A stretch of 64,000 nucleotides of DNA from Gordonia westfalica (GTDB taxonomy: Bacteria; Actinomycetota; Actinomycetes; Mycobacteriales; Mycobacteriaceae). Positions 1-11,322 of this stretch are shown here, piece after piece. Location of the stretch: assembly GCF_900105725.1 (NCBI RefSeq), contig NZ_FNLM01000034.1, forward strand, positions 496,001 through 560,000, read 5' to 3'. The position numbers and the translations under genes are program-made. Positions within the stretch are counted from its first letter, which is position 1. Every line of letters starts with the position of its first letter. The notes beneath the pieces were generated by a model. It ran no database searches. It had not been told where the DNA came from and saw only the letters and a list, made by a program, of their open reading frames with translations.

Positions 1-1245
1 CGCGAAGTCGAGGTCGGGCGGCAGCTGCAGCGGCGCGAAACCGAAGCAGCGGATGCCCAGCTTGGCGAACGCCTTGGCGTCGGTGCCGCCGGAGAGCATG
101 TAGGGCACCGTCTTTCCCTGCTCGTCGTGGGCGAGGACGGCGTTGTTCATGGCGTCGACGAGGTCGCCGTCGAACGTCGTCTCGTACGAGTCGAGGTGGG
201 TGATCCATTCTCGGGTGACATTCGGCCCGATGAGCTCGTCGATCTCCTTCTCGAAGGCGGCCTGACGGCCCGGCAGCACGCGGCAGTCGATGACGGCCTC
301 GGCCTTCTGCGGGATGACGTTGGCCTTGTAGCCGGCCTTGAGCATCGTCGGGTTGGCGGTGTCGCGCAGCGTCGCGCCGATGATGCGGGCGAGATTTCCG
401 AGTTTGAACAGCGACGTCTCCAGATCGGGAGCGTCGGGGCTGAAGTCCAATCCGGTCTCGGCGCTGACCTCGGCGAGGAACTGACTCACCGACTCCGTCA
501 TGACGAGCGGGAACGTGTGTCGGCCGATTCGTGCCACGGCCTCGGCCACCTCGGTGACCGCGTTGTCCGCGTGCAGGAACGAGCCGTGACCGGCACGCGC
601 CTCCGCGGTGAGACGCATCCAGCCGAGGCCCTTCTCGGCCGTCTCGACGAGATACAGGCGTTTCTGGGTGCCGTCGGGGCGATCGACGGTCAGGGAGAAG
701 CCACCGACCTCGCCGACCGCCTCGGTGATCCCCTCGAAGAGGTCGGGCCGGTTCTCGACGAGCCAGTGGGCACCCCAGGTGCCGCCGGCCTCTTCGTCGG
801 CGAGGAAGGCGAACACGATCTCGCGCGGCGGGACGGTGCCGTCGCGTTTGAACTGGCGGGCCAGCGCGAGCGCCATCCCGGCCATGTCCTTCATGTCGAC
901 CGCACCGCGTCCCCAGATGTACCCGTCCTTGACCGCGCCGGAGAACGGGTGGACGCTCCAGTCCGCCGGTTCGGCGGGAACCACGTCGAGATGGGCGTGG
1001 ATCAGCAGCGCCCCGCGGTCGGAGTCAGGCGGTCCGGCGAGGCGTGCGAAGACGTTCCCGCGGCCCGGGCGGCCCGACTCGACGTACTGTGTGGTGTATC
1101 CCACTTCCTCGAGCTGCTGCGCCACCCATTTGGCGCACTCTTCCTCGCCTTTTGTGGTTTCCGGCTCCCCGGTGTTGGAGGTGTCGAACCGGATCAACCG
1201 GCTGACGAGATCGACTACTTCAGTGGTCGCAGACTGTGAAGACAC
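1..1245 (-). CDS. M20-family metallopeptidase (dipeptidase-like), 3' end cut by window
   Basis: The 415 visible codons read as a zinc-dependent M20/M25 peptidase or deacylase, which hydrolyses small peptides or N-acyl amino acids in the cytoplasm. The metal ligands are in place: HxD at H85/D87 in HAHLDVVP, a bridging D117 in GRGAVDMKD, and the catalytic EE pair at E151-E152 in LADEEAGG. The rest fits the dimerisation and second catalytic domains, ending in GGTDAKAFAKLGIRCFGF; about 20-30 C-terminal residues are probably missing. I chose the GTG start because TAGGAG lies 7 nt upstream. It is transcribed away from the tRNA-Leu gene. It resembles actinobacterial Rv2141c-type enzymes; the true substrate cannot be read from sequence. 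Confidence 0.88.
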   Translation of the reverse strand, partial: MSSQSATTEVVDLVSRLIRFDTSNTGEPETTKGEEECAKWVAQQLEEVGYTTQYVESGRPGRGNVFARLAGPPDSDRGALLIHAHLDVVPAEPADWSVHPFSGAVKDGYIWGRGAVDMKDMAGMALALARQFKRDGTVPPREIVFAFLADEEAGGTWGAHWLVENRPDLFEGITEAVGEVGGFSLTVDRPDGTQKRLYLVETAEKGLGWMRLTAEARAGHGSFLHADNAVTEVAEAVARIGRHTFPLVMTESVSQFLAEVSAETGLDFSPDAPDLETSLFKLGNLARIIGATLRDTANPTMLKAGYKANVIPQKAEAVIDCRVLPGRQAAFEKEIDELIGPNVTREWITHLDSYETTFDGDLVDAMNNAVLAHDEQGKTVPYMLSGGTDAKAFAKLGIRCFGFAPLQLPPDLDFA

Positions 1246-1351
1246 CCCTCACTCCTACGGGATTTGGGATACACGGGCAACCTCGGTTAGTGTTATCCCG
1301 CTGCCGAGAACAGCGGAGAGAAATCCCCGCCGGAGCGACGCAGCAGAGCAA

Positions 1352-1437
1352 GTCCGAGTGGCGGAATGGCAGACGCGCTAGCTTGAGGTGCTAGTGTCCT
1401 ATTAACGGACGTGGGGGTTCAAGTCCCCCCTCGGACA
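1352..1437 (+). tRNA. tRNA-Leu (anticodon GAG)
   Basis: Acceptor arms GTCCGAG and CTCGGAC pair perfectly. The anticodon stem CTAGC/GCTAG encloses loop TTGAGGT, so the anticodon is GAG, with U33 and G37 as usual for tRNA-Leu. The long variable arm (class II) and a GGGGG-TTCAAGT-CCCCC T-arm are also visible. CCA is not encoded after the discriminator A. A strong terminator follows 10 nt later. Confidence 0.96.
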
Positions 1438-1447
1438 CCGCAGATAC

Positions 1448-1487
1448 AACGAGAAAACCCCCGGCTCCGGCCGGGGGTTTTCTCGTT
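1448..1487 (+). terminator. Rho-independent terminator after tRNA-Leu
   Basis: A perfect 18-bp inverted repeat, AACGAGAAAACCCCCGGC with its complement, is separated by a 4-nt loop (tccg). The right arm contains a TTTT run. It lies just after tRNA-Leu and before the convergent mscS-like gene, so it may act in both directions. Confidence 0.9.
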
Positions 1488-1547
1488 CGACCTCGATACC
1501 GCGCGGACACGCTTCGTGTGCACGAGCGACTCGGCCGGCTGATACGG

Positions 1548-2477
1548 CTAGGTTCCGGCCGTCTCCATCATCGACCCCCAGACGCGCGAGTACGGCAGGT
1601 CGATGGAGTTCTCCACGAACGCCTGCAGGATGGCGCGTCGCAGCCGGCGCTGGACCGCCCACTGCCCGTTCGGCTTGGTCTTGACCGTGAGACGCAGGAC
1701 GACCTGATCCGAGGACACCTCCTGCACGCCGAGCATCTCGATGGCGCCGAGGATGTCGGTGTCGTCTTCCTCGATCGCTGCACGTGCCGCATCGGCGGCC
1801 ACCCGCTGTGCCTTGTCGATGTCGGCGCCCGGCGCCACCGGCACGTCGACGCGGGCGACCGCGAACTCCTGACTCATGTTGCCGACGCGGGCGATCTCGC
1901 CGTTGCGGACGTACCAGAGGGTGCCGTCGATGTCGCGCAGAGTGGTCACGCGCAGCCCCACGGTCTCCACCTCACCGATGGCCTCGCCCAGGTCGACGAT
2001 GTCACCGACTCCGTACTGGTCCTCGAGGAGCATGAACACCCCGGTCACGAAGTCGCGGACCAGGTTCTGTGCGCCGAAACCGATCGCGAGACCGACGATG
2101 CCGGCCGAGGCGATGAACGGCGCGATGTTCACCCCGAGGACACTCAGCACCGACAGCACCACCCAGACGAGCAGCACGATCGACACCGTGGACTTCAGCA
2201 CCGAACCGATCGTCGCGGCCCGCTGGGCGCGTCGAGCGGCGATCTGGGCGCTGCGTTCGGTCGTCGGCGCCTTGGGCCGCAGGCCGCGCATCAGGGTCGC
2301 GCCACGCGATCTCTCGCCGTCCCGGGACCGTGGGCGGGTGGCTCGGTCGATGGCGCGATGGATGGCGTAGCGCACGACCAGCGCGACCAGGATGTAGGCC
2401 GCGATGCGGATCGGGTTCTCGATGATCCATTCGCGATTCGTGTCGGTCCATTCGAAAGCCAGATTCTGAATGGTCAT
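1548..2477 (-). CDS. MscS-family mechanosensitive ion channel
   Basis: This 309-residue protein has the layout of a small MscS channel that opens under membrane tension to relieve osmotic shock. After a short N-terminus there is a TM segment near residues 23-45 and a basic loop. TM helices follow in the region VSIVLLVWVVLSVLSVLGVN, and then the pore-lining TM3 with small-residue packing (GIVGLAIGFGAQNLVRDFVTGVFML). The cytoplasmic beta domain with the IGEVETVGLRVTTLRDIDGTLWYVRNGEI motif follows. It stands alone, convergent with tRNA-Leu. A -10-like TACGGT sits 7 nt before the ATG, so the mRNA may be leaderless. Confidence 0.93.
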   Translation of the reverse strand: MTIQNLAFEWTDTNREWIIENPIRIAAYILVALVVRYAIHRAIDRATRPRSRDGERSRGATLMRGLRPKAPTTERSAQIAARRAQRAATIGSVLKSTVSIVLLVWVVLSVLSVLGVNIAPFIASAGIVGLAIGFGAQNLVRDFVTGVFMLLEDQYGVGDIVDLGEAIGEVETVGLRVTTLRDIDGTLWYVRNGEIARVGNMSQEFAVARVDVPVAPGADIDKAQRVAADAARAAIEEDDTDILGAIEMLGVQEVSSDQVVLRLTVKTKPNGQWAVQRRLRRAILQAFVENSIDLPYSRVWGSMMETAGT

Positions 2478-2484
2478 GACCCCG

Positions 2485-2490
2485 ACCGTA
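2485..2490 (-). promoter_or_regulatory. Candidate leaderless-mRNA -10 element (mscS-like gene)
   Basis: TACGGT fits TANNNT and lies 7 nt upstream of the ATG at 2477, placing transcription start at or next to the start codon. No Shine-Dalgarno sequence is visible between them. Confidence 0.5.
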
Positions 2491-2558
2491 CGGACGATGA
2501 GATCGTTGTCCAGTCGTGATCGGCCCGAGATCGGCGTCGTCGACCTCGAAAACCGTTG

Positions 2559-3800
2559 TCAGCCTGCGCGGAACGTGACGATGTTCTGATCGAGGATCAT
2601 TCGGTCCTCTTGTGTGGCGACGGCCACATCGGGTGCCATGACCAGTGGGACGCCGGTGCCCTCCGAGGCGTCGAAGCCCGCGGTGTCGGCCACTCGGCCG
2701 GTGATGGTGAACAGGTCGGTGACACTCGGAACGCCCTGCGACACCAGGAACGACGGACCGTTCATGACGTGCACGTGCAGGTGCGGTGCAACCGAGTTGC
2801 CGGTGTTGCCGACCTTGCCGATGACTTCTCCCCGGCGCACGCGGTCCCCCGGCTTGAACCGCACCGAGCCGGGTTGCATGTGGGCGTAGTTCACATAGAA
2901 GCCGTCACCGATGTCGAGGACGAGGTTGTTGCCGTCGGCGTCGCTGATGGGCAGCCCCTCCGGGTACTCGCCCGGCACCTGTTCGGGCAGGTCGTTGCGG
3001 CTGGCCACCACCGTCCCGTCGGCGACCGCGAGCGCGTCGTCGCCGAAGATCCGGTAACTGGCCGGGTCTTTGGCGTCGCCGACGAAGATCTTCCCGTCGG
3101 GTCCGGCCTGCTCCCAGTCGACGGCGTAGCGCTGCGCGAGGATCGGAGCGCCGTCGAGCGGCAGGAGGGCACGTGTGTGCCGGACCGCGTCGCAGCAGGC
3201 GTCCGCGGCGATGTAGTGCTCGCCGATCAGCGGCGGACCGAGGACCGGGACCACGCCGTCGTTCACGTCGACCGCCGCGATTCTCTCGGTGGTCTCACGC
3301 ATCTCGGGCGGCGCCTCGTCGGCCCGGACAGAGATCTCGTGGATCAGCTTCTTCGGCGCGTCGCCCTCGAATTGCAGGTGGAGGAACAACACGCCGTTCT
3401 GCCCCGGAGCGAGCACCTCGGAATACCCCTCGGGCACATCGGGTCTCGGCGGTACGGACGGCGCTCCGGTGGGCTTGAGCCGCCCGGCCACGCCGGCCTG
3501 GTCGAGGCCGAGCAGCACCGGGGAGCCCTCGGCCCCCGCGTCGAGCGCCTTGACCCCGGTGATGGTGACCGGGGTGCGCATGAAGTTGGTCAGCGACACC
3601 TCGTAGACGAGATGATCGGAGCCGTCCGACCCGGCGAACGGCGTCGGCGTGAACATCACCGAACCCACCACCGGGGTGACGACCGGTTCGGCGACAACCG
3701 GTACTTCCGTACCACCGGAGTCCTCGGCACCACCGCAGGCGGCCAGTACGAGCGCCGCACACACGCCGAGGACGGCCAATGAAAGTCGTTGTGGGTGCAT
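2559..3800 (-). CDS. M23-family (LytM) metallopeptidase-like lipoprotein
   Basis: The 413-residue product starts with a signal peptide and lipobox (VLAACGG, Cys near residue 20), so it should be lipid-anchored outside the membrane. The N-terminal half is a beta-rich domain of unknown role. The C-terminal half is a LytM-type peptidase domain with the HxH zinc motif in APHLHVHVM. The usual first histidine ligand appears replaced in the AQRYAVDWEQ segment (only the Asp is clear), so peptidase activity is uncertain; this variant may be typical of its subfamily. I chose the ATG at 3800 because GGAGG lies 6 nt upstream and the signal peptide starts there. It is divergent from the nucleoside hydrolase gene. 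Confidence 0.85.
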   Translation of the reverse strand: MHPQRLSLAVLGVCAALVLAACGGAEDSGGTEVPVVAEPVVTPVVGSVMFTPTPFAGSDGSDHLVYEVSLTNFMRTPVTITGVKALDAGAEGSPVLLGLDQAGVAGRLKPTGAPSVPPRPDVPEGYSEVLAPGQNGVLFLHLQFEGDAPKKLIHEISVRADEAPPEMRETTERIAAVDVNDGVVPVLGPPLIGEHYIAADACCDAVRHTRALLPLDGAPILAQRYAVDWEQAGPDGKIFVGDAKDPASYRIFGDDALAVADGTVVASRNDLPEQVPGEYPEGLPISDADGNNLVLDIGDGFYVNYAHMQPGSVRFKPGDRVRRGEVIGKVGNTGNSVAPHLHVHVMNGPSFLVSQGVPSVTDLFTITGRVADTAGFDASEGTGVPLVMAPDVAVATQEDRMILDQNIVTFRAG

Positions 3801-3913
3801 CGCGTTCCTCCGCGGCCGTCGCGCCGACGGCGATCCGCCCGGCTCTCCCGGGGAGTCTAGGGAACGCCGGGGCGGCGCGCGGGTCCTCACCGCAGACCGG
3901 GCACAATTGTGAC

Positions 3914-4945
3914 GTGACCCAGCGCCTGTTCTTCGACTGCGACACCGGTATCGATGATTCGGTCGCACTCCTCTATCTGCTGGGCCGCGCCGACGTCGAT
4001 CTCGTCGGCATCGCCTCGACGGCCGGCAACGTCCCCGTCGACGTGGTCACCACCAACAACCTCTCCTGGCTCGAACTCTGCGGCCGACCGGAGATCCCCG
4101 TCCACGTCGGGGCGGCCGCTCCCCTCGTCGCCGAACTCATGACGACCGAGGACACCCACGGTCCGCTGGGAGTCGGCCATGCCGAACTGCCCACCCCGAC
4201 CATCACGCCGAGCCACGCCGACGCCGCCGACGCGTGGATCGAGGCGTCCCGGACCCACGACGGCGAGCTGGTGGGACTGGTGACCGGTCCCCTGACCTCG
4301 CTGGCGACCGCGATCCGCCGGGACCCGACGCTGCCCGCACGTCTGCGCCGCCTGGTGATCATGGGCGGCGCCTTCCACACGCACGGCAACACGACACCGA
4401 CCTCGGAGTGGAACATCGCGGTCGACCCGGAGGCCGGCGCGGAGGTCTTCGCGGCGTTCGGTACCGACGGCGCACCGGAACCCATCGTGTGCGCGCTCGA
4501 TCTCACCGAGCAGGTCGTGATGACCCCGGACCACGTGGTGCGCCTGGCCGCCGCGTCGGGGAGCCCGCCGCTGGAATGTCCGGACGCGAGCGACGAACGG
4601 GGACTGCGTTCGGTCGCCGACAACGAGATCATCCGGCACCTCACGGATGCCCTGCGCTTCTACTTCGAGTTCCACCATGACCACGACGAGGGTTACATCG
4701 CCCATCTCCACGACCCGTTCGCGGCGATGGTGGCCCTGACCCCCGATCTCGTCACGAGCATCCCGGCGCGGGTCGACGTCGAGCTCGTCGGAACCCTCAC
4801 GCGCGGTATGACGGTCGCCGACGAACGCTGGATGTCGCCGCTGGGACCCAACGCCCGCATCGCCACGGCCACCGACCTCGACGCCGTGTTCGACGACCTC
4901 GTCGAGACGATCGGCGCATTCGCCCGCGCCTTCGTCCGGACCTGA
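3914..4945 (+). CDS. Inosine/uridine-preferring nucleoside hydrolase family protein
   Basis: This 343-residue enzyme should hydrolyse the N-glycosidic bond of ribonucleosides for base salvage. The calcium-binding aspartate cluster opens the protein (FDCDTGIDDSVAL), MGGAFHTHGNTTPTSEWNI matches the conserved central motif, and HDPFAAMVAL near the end holds the catalytic histidine and the last Asp ligand. Length matches the family. I chose the GTG at 3914 because the conserved N-terminus (VTQRLFFDCDTG) begins there; a longer upstream reading has no RBS. A CACAAT hexamer 6 nt before the GTG may be a -10. Base specificity cannot be decided. Confidence 0.92.
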   Translation: MTQRLFFDCDTGIDDSVALLYLLGRADVDLVGIASTAGNVPVDVVTTNNLSWLELCGRPEIPVHVGAAAPLVAELMTTEDTHGPLGVGHAELPTPTITPSHADAADAWIEASRTHDGELVGLVTGPLTSLATAIRRDPTLPARLRRLVIMGGAFHTHGNTTPTSEWNIAVDPEAGAEVFAAFGTDGAPEPIVCALDLTEQVVMTPDHVVRLAAASGSPPLECPDASDERGLRSVADNEIIRHLTDALRFYFEFHHDHDEGYIAHLHDPFAAMVALTPDLVTSIPARVDVELVGTLTRGMTVADERWMSPLGPNARIATATDLDAVFDDLVETIGAFARAFVRT

Positions 4946-4959
4946 GGCGCACACCCGCA

Positions 4960-4965
4960 TAGAGT
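4960..4965 (+). promoter_or_regulatory. Candidate leaderless-mRNA -10 element (LLM oxidoreductase)
   Basis: TAGAGT lies 6 nt before the GTG at 4972. The same hexamer and spacing recurs before the VTT-domain gene at 11323. No Shine-Dalgarno motif intervenes. Confidence 0.6.
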
Positions 4966-4971
4966 TGACCG

Positions 4972-5922
4972 GTGACTCGACTCGGTTATCAGATCGCCAA
5001 CTTCACCTACCCGGACGTTCCCGCCGAACGGCTCTTCCCCACCGTCGTCGCGCAGGCACAGGAGGCGGAGAGCTCCGGCTTCGACACCGTGTTCGTGATG
5101 GACCACTTCTATCAGCTGCCGATGCTCGGTCAACCCGACGATCCGATGATCGAGTGCTACACACTGCTATCCGCGCTCGCGCAGCACACGTCGACCGTCC
5201 GCCTGTCGTCGCTGGTCACCGGCAACACCTACCGTAATCCCGCGCTCCTCGCGAAGACCGTCACCGCCCTCGACCTGGTCTCCGGCGGTCGCGCCCAGCT
5301 CGGGATCGGGGCGGGATGGTATGAGCTCGAACATGATTCGCTCGGTTTCGAGTTCGGCACCTTCACCGACCGGTTCGAGAAGCTCGAGGAGGCCCTGCAG
5401 ATCATCCGCGGCATGCTCGCCGGTGAACGCCCCAGCCTCGACGGCAAGCGTTACCGCGTCGCCGATGCGCTGAATGTCCCTGCGCCGCTGTCGAGGATCC
5501 CGGTGATGATCGGTGGTGGCGGCGAGCGCAAGACCCTGCGGATGGTCGCCCAGTACGCCGACGAGTCGAACCTGCTGTGCCCGCCGTCGGACATCCCGCG
5601 CAAACTCGACGCCCTCGCCGAGCACTGCGACCGACTCGGACGCGACCGGTCGGAGATCACCGTCACCGTCCAGACCTACACGTGCACGGCGCCCACCCAC
5701 GAGGAGGCGGTCGCCGACTACGAGGCCTATGTGGCGCGCACGCCGGCCGCCGAGGTGCGGCGCGGGATGACGATCATCGGCGACCCGGACGAGGTCGGGG
5801 CCCGCTACGCGGAGATCCTGGCCGCGGGTGTCGACGGGTTCACCGTCAACGCCGCCGCCAACGGCCATGTGCCGGGCCGGGTCTCACTCCTCGGCGAGAC
5901 GCTCGCGCCGTTGCTCGGCTGA
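4972..5922 (+). CDS. LLM-class F420-dependent oxidoreductase
   Basis: The 316 residues form a luciferase-like TIM barrel, a family that in actinobacteria usually uses coenzyme F420 or FMN. Typical features are GFDTVFVMDHFYQLPM near residue 40, LVTGNTYRNPALLAKTVTALDLVSGGRAQLGIGAGWYELEH at about 80-120, and a PVMIGGGGERKTLRMVAQYADESN segment. The GAGW motif and the early MDHF are the usual cofactor and substrate loop signatures. It starts 27 nt after the nucleoside hydrolase stop but seems to carry its own promoter (TAGAGT, 6 nt before GTG). The substrate is unknown. It is convergent with meaB. Confidence 0.9.
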   Translation: MTRLGYQIANFTYPDVPAERLFPTVVAQAQEAESSGFDTVFVMDHFYQLPMLGQPDDPMIECYTLLSALAQHTSTVRLSSLVTGNTYRNPALLAKTVTALDLVSGGRAQLGIGAGWYELEHDSLGFEFGTFTDRFEKLEEALQIIRGMLAGERPSLDGKRYRVADALNVPAPLSRIPVMIGGGGERKTLRMVAQYADESNLLCPPSDIPRKLDALAEHCDRLGRDRSEITVTVQTYTCTAPTHEEAVADYEAYVARTPAAEVRRGMTIIGDPDEVGARYAEILAAGVDGFTVNAAANGHVPGRVSLLGETLAPLLG

Positions 5923-5940
5923 ACAGGGTCTGCTCGTCGC

Positions 5941-6938
5941 TCAGCGATTGTCGAAGACGTCGACGATGCGCTGAGCGGCGAGCGCCGGCGTGAGCACGCC
6001 CTCGCGCAATTCGTCCTCGACCTCGGCACGGATGTCACGGACCCCGGGCGACTCGGCCAGACGGCTGAGCACGATGTCGTGGACCATCGACCACGTCCAG
6101 TCGATCTGCTGCTGGTTGCGGCGCGCGGTGAACTCCCCTGCTTCCCTGAGGGTCTGGTTGTGCTTCACGACCGTGTTCCAGAACTCGTCGACGCCGGTCT
6201 TCTCGATCGCACTCATCGTCAGCACCGGCGGCGTCCACAGGGCGTCGTGCGGATAGATCAGATGCAACGCGTTCCGCAGTTCGCGTGCCGCACCCTTGGC
6301 CTCGTTGAGGTGTTTGCCGTCGGCCTTGTTCACCACGACGACGTCGGCGAGTTCCAGCACGCCCTTCTTGATGCCCTGCAACGAATCCCCGGTGCGGGCG
6401 AGCGTCAGGAACGTGAAGGTGTCGACCATGTTGGCGACGGTGACCTCGGACTGCCCGACGCCGACGGTCTCCACGAGCACGACGTCGAAGCCTGCGGCCT
6501 CCACCAGCACGATGGATTCGCGGGTCGCCTTGGCGACGCCGCCGAGCGTGCCCGACGTCGGCGACGGCCGGATGTAGGCGTTCTTCTCCGTCGACAGGCG
6601 GCCCATCCGGGTCTTGTCACCGAGAATCGACCCGCGGGTGCGCGTCGAACTGGGGTCGACGGCGAGAACCGCCACCTTGTGCCCCAGCTCGACCAGGTGC
6701 ATGCCGAGCGCCTCGATCGTCGTCGACTTGCCCACGCCCGGAACGCCGGTGATGCCGACCCGGAACGAGTTGCCCGCGTGCGGGGTCAGCTTCAACAGCA
6801 GTTCCTGCGCGGCGGCCCGATGATCGGGGCGCTTGGATTCCACCAGGGTGATCGCACGCGCCAGGTCGGCGCGGCGATCGGCCAGGACGGAATCGGCCAG
6901 CGCGTCGACGTCGACCCGACGCCGAGTACTGTCCGCCA

Positions 6939-6939
<1 letters not shown>
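5941..6939 (-). CDS. meaB: MeaB/ArgK GTPase, methylmalonyl-CoA mutase chaperone
   Basis: MeaB is a G3E-family GTPase that protects and reloads adenosylcobalamin in methylmalonyl-CoA mutase. The 332 residues show a P-loop GVPGVGKST, DPSS with downstream TRTRGSILGDKTRM, a VLVETVGVGQSE switch region, and the base-recognition VVNKADG motif. Its ATG overlaps the mutB stop by one base (TGATG), so translation should be coupled. It is the last gene of mutA-mutB-meaB, as in Rv1492-Rv1496. Confidence is high because domain, context and length all agree. Confidence 0.97.
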
Positions 6940-9220
<2,281 letters not shown>

Positions 9221-9224
<4 letters not shown>

Positions 9225-11158
9225 GCCGTCGCTCCCGAAGTTGAGAGAAGCTGATCGAGGAGATCGGAGAGCGTGCTCACCGCGTCGATGCCGACACGCA
9301 GCGAACCGTCGGGACGATCGCCTTGGGAATCACCGGATTCGGGCCATTCCTTGTCCGGGCCGGCGAGCAGGACCCTGGAGAGTCCGGCCGCACGGGCGGC
9401 CGAGAGCGCCGCCGGGCCGTCCTCGGCGTAGCGGGCCTTGGTGCCGCAGATGACCGCGATCGGGGTGTTCGCACCGGCCACCGCGTCACCGATCTTGTCG
9501 GCGGTCAGCGGGCCCGGGTTGACGACGGTGATGCCGCCGGCACCCAGCAGGTTGGCCACGAAGGTGGTGCGCCCGTTGTGTTCGGCGACGCTACCCAGCG
9601 GGATGAGCAGGATCGACGGGCGCGCACCCTGTTCGGCGAGCACCGCGTCGGAGCGGTCGCGCAGCGCCTCGAAGGCGCGGCCGATGCGGGCCAGCTTCGG
9701 GGTTCCGGTGACCACGTCGGTGACGCTCGACGCCGAGGCGCCCTGGGCGTCGGACAGAGCCCGCTCGTCGATGTTCGGGAACTCGTTGACGCCGGTGACG
9801 GAGATGCGACGATGCGCGACCTCGGTGTCGCGGCGGGCCAGCGAGGCCTCGACCTTCTCGGCGATCCAGCCGCTGTCGAGGGCGGTGCGGTAGCCACCGG
9901 CGGCCTCGACCTCGGTGAAGACGGCCCACGCATTGGCGGCGAGGTCGTCGGTGAGCGACTCGACGAACCACGAGCCGCCGGCCGGGTCGAGGACGCGTCC
10001 GATGTTGGACTCCTCGAGCAGCAGCAGCTGGGTGTTGCGGGCGATGCGACGCGAGAACGACGCACTCGAGGTGCGCTTGTCGGCCGGGATCGTCGCGTCG
10101 TAGGCCAGGACCGTCAGCTGGTCGGCGCCTCCGACACCCGCGCCGAAGGCGGCGATGGTGCTGCGCAGCATGTTGACCCACGGGTCACGCTGGGAGTACA
10201 TCGACAGATCTGTGACGCCGTGGGTGATCGCGCCACCGGCGTCGGGTGCGCCGACGACCTCGGCCACGCGGGCCCAGATCTTGCGCAGCGCACGGAACTT
10301 GGCGATTGTCGCGAACTGGTCGTCGTCGGCCGAGACCCCGAAGGTGATCTGGTTCAGGGCCGCCTCGGCGGACAGACCGGCGGCGGTCAGGTCGCGCAGG
10401 TGCGCAACCGCGGCGGCCACCACGAGGGCGAGTTCGAGGCCGTTGTCGGCGCCGGCGGTCGCGAAGTCGCTGCCGTCGACGCGGAAGGTCCGGACCCCGA
10501 CGGGGAGGTTCGACGCGGCGAGCGCGGTGGCCTCGTCGGAGTCGACGGTGGCGCGGCCGGAGAACGCCGCGGTCAGCGGCGAGAGTCCGAAGGAATGCGT
10601 GGTCGCCGCGGTGGGAGCGGCGGCGACCGGTGCGGCCTGTGCCTTCTCCTTGAGCGAGAGCAGTTCCCGGGCGGCGGCGATGCCCTCGGTACCGGCGTCG
10701 AGCGTCACCGGCACGAGATCGAGGTAGACGCCGCGCAGCACCGTGGCGAGGTCGGCGACACCGAGACCGCCACCGGGCTTGCCGACGGACAGCCAGAGTC
10801 CGCTGGTGCCGTTGGCCATCGCCTCGAGGACGAGTTCGTTGACGTCCTCGGCCGGGGTCGCGTCATCGCCGAACCGCTCGGTGACGCGCCACCCGGTGGT
10901 GACGTCACGTGCGGGATCGGCGCCGCGGACGAACGGGAACCGGCCCGGCAGGCCCGGTTCGGTCGTCTCGTCGCGACGTGTGTACAGCGGCCGGATGGTC
11001 AGCCCGTCGGCGGTGTCGGTCGAGAGCAGGGCCTCCGGTGTGTCGGGGAGCTCGTCGACGTCGACCCGACGCGATTTCGCCAGAACGGCCGCGGCGGCCT
11101 TCGACCACGCCTGGTAGGCGTCGTCGAGTTCTTTCGGCTGGTCAGTTTGCTGTGGCAT
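9221..11158 (-). CDS. mutA: Methylmalonyl-CoA mutase small (beta) subunit
   Basis: The 645-residue product is homologous to MutB in the barrel region ([33 protein letters not shown]) but its C-terminal domain lacks the DxHxxG cobalamin motif, as expected for the structural small subunit. It is first in the operon and overlaps mutB by 4 nt. I chose the ATG at 11158 (MPQQTDQ); GGAGG is 13 nt upstream, rather far, so a start a few codons upstream (GTG at 11170) is possible. It is divergent from the VTT-domain gene. Confidence 0.94.
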
Positions 11159-11310
11159 GTGGGGTAGCACACCTCCGTGAGTGCTCTGTGCGAGCGCGTA
11201 CACGACCTTAGCCGATCGCTCGCTCGGCCCATGAACGCGGTCGGCGTGAGCTGCGCCACCGAAGAGGGGCGAGCAGGTCGCGACGCCGAGGGGTCTCGCG
11301 ACGTCCAGAG

Positions 11311-11316
11311 TAGAGT
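11311..11316 (+). promoter_or_regulatory. Candidate leaderless-mRNA -10 element (VTT-domain gene)
   Basis: TAGAGT is followed by 6 nt and then the GTG start at 11323, the same hexamer and spacing as before the oxidoreductase gene at 4972. Confidence 0.6.
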
Positions 11317-11322
11317 GTCCGG

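Noticed and set aside
127..1239. Long plus-strand open frame of 370 codons
   Set aside because: It is antisense to the M20 peptidase, whose metal motifs are intact; composition is typical of a GC-rich shadow.
11159..11322. Cobalamin riboswitch before mutA
   Set aside because: The 164-nt region lacks a recognisable B12 box or the needed length of structured leader.
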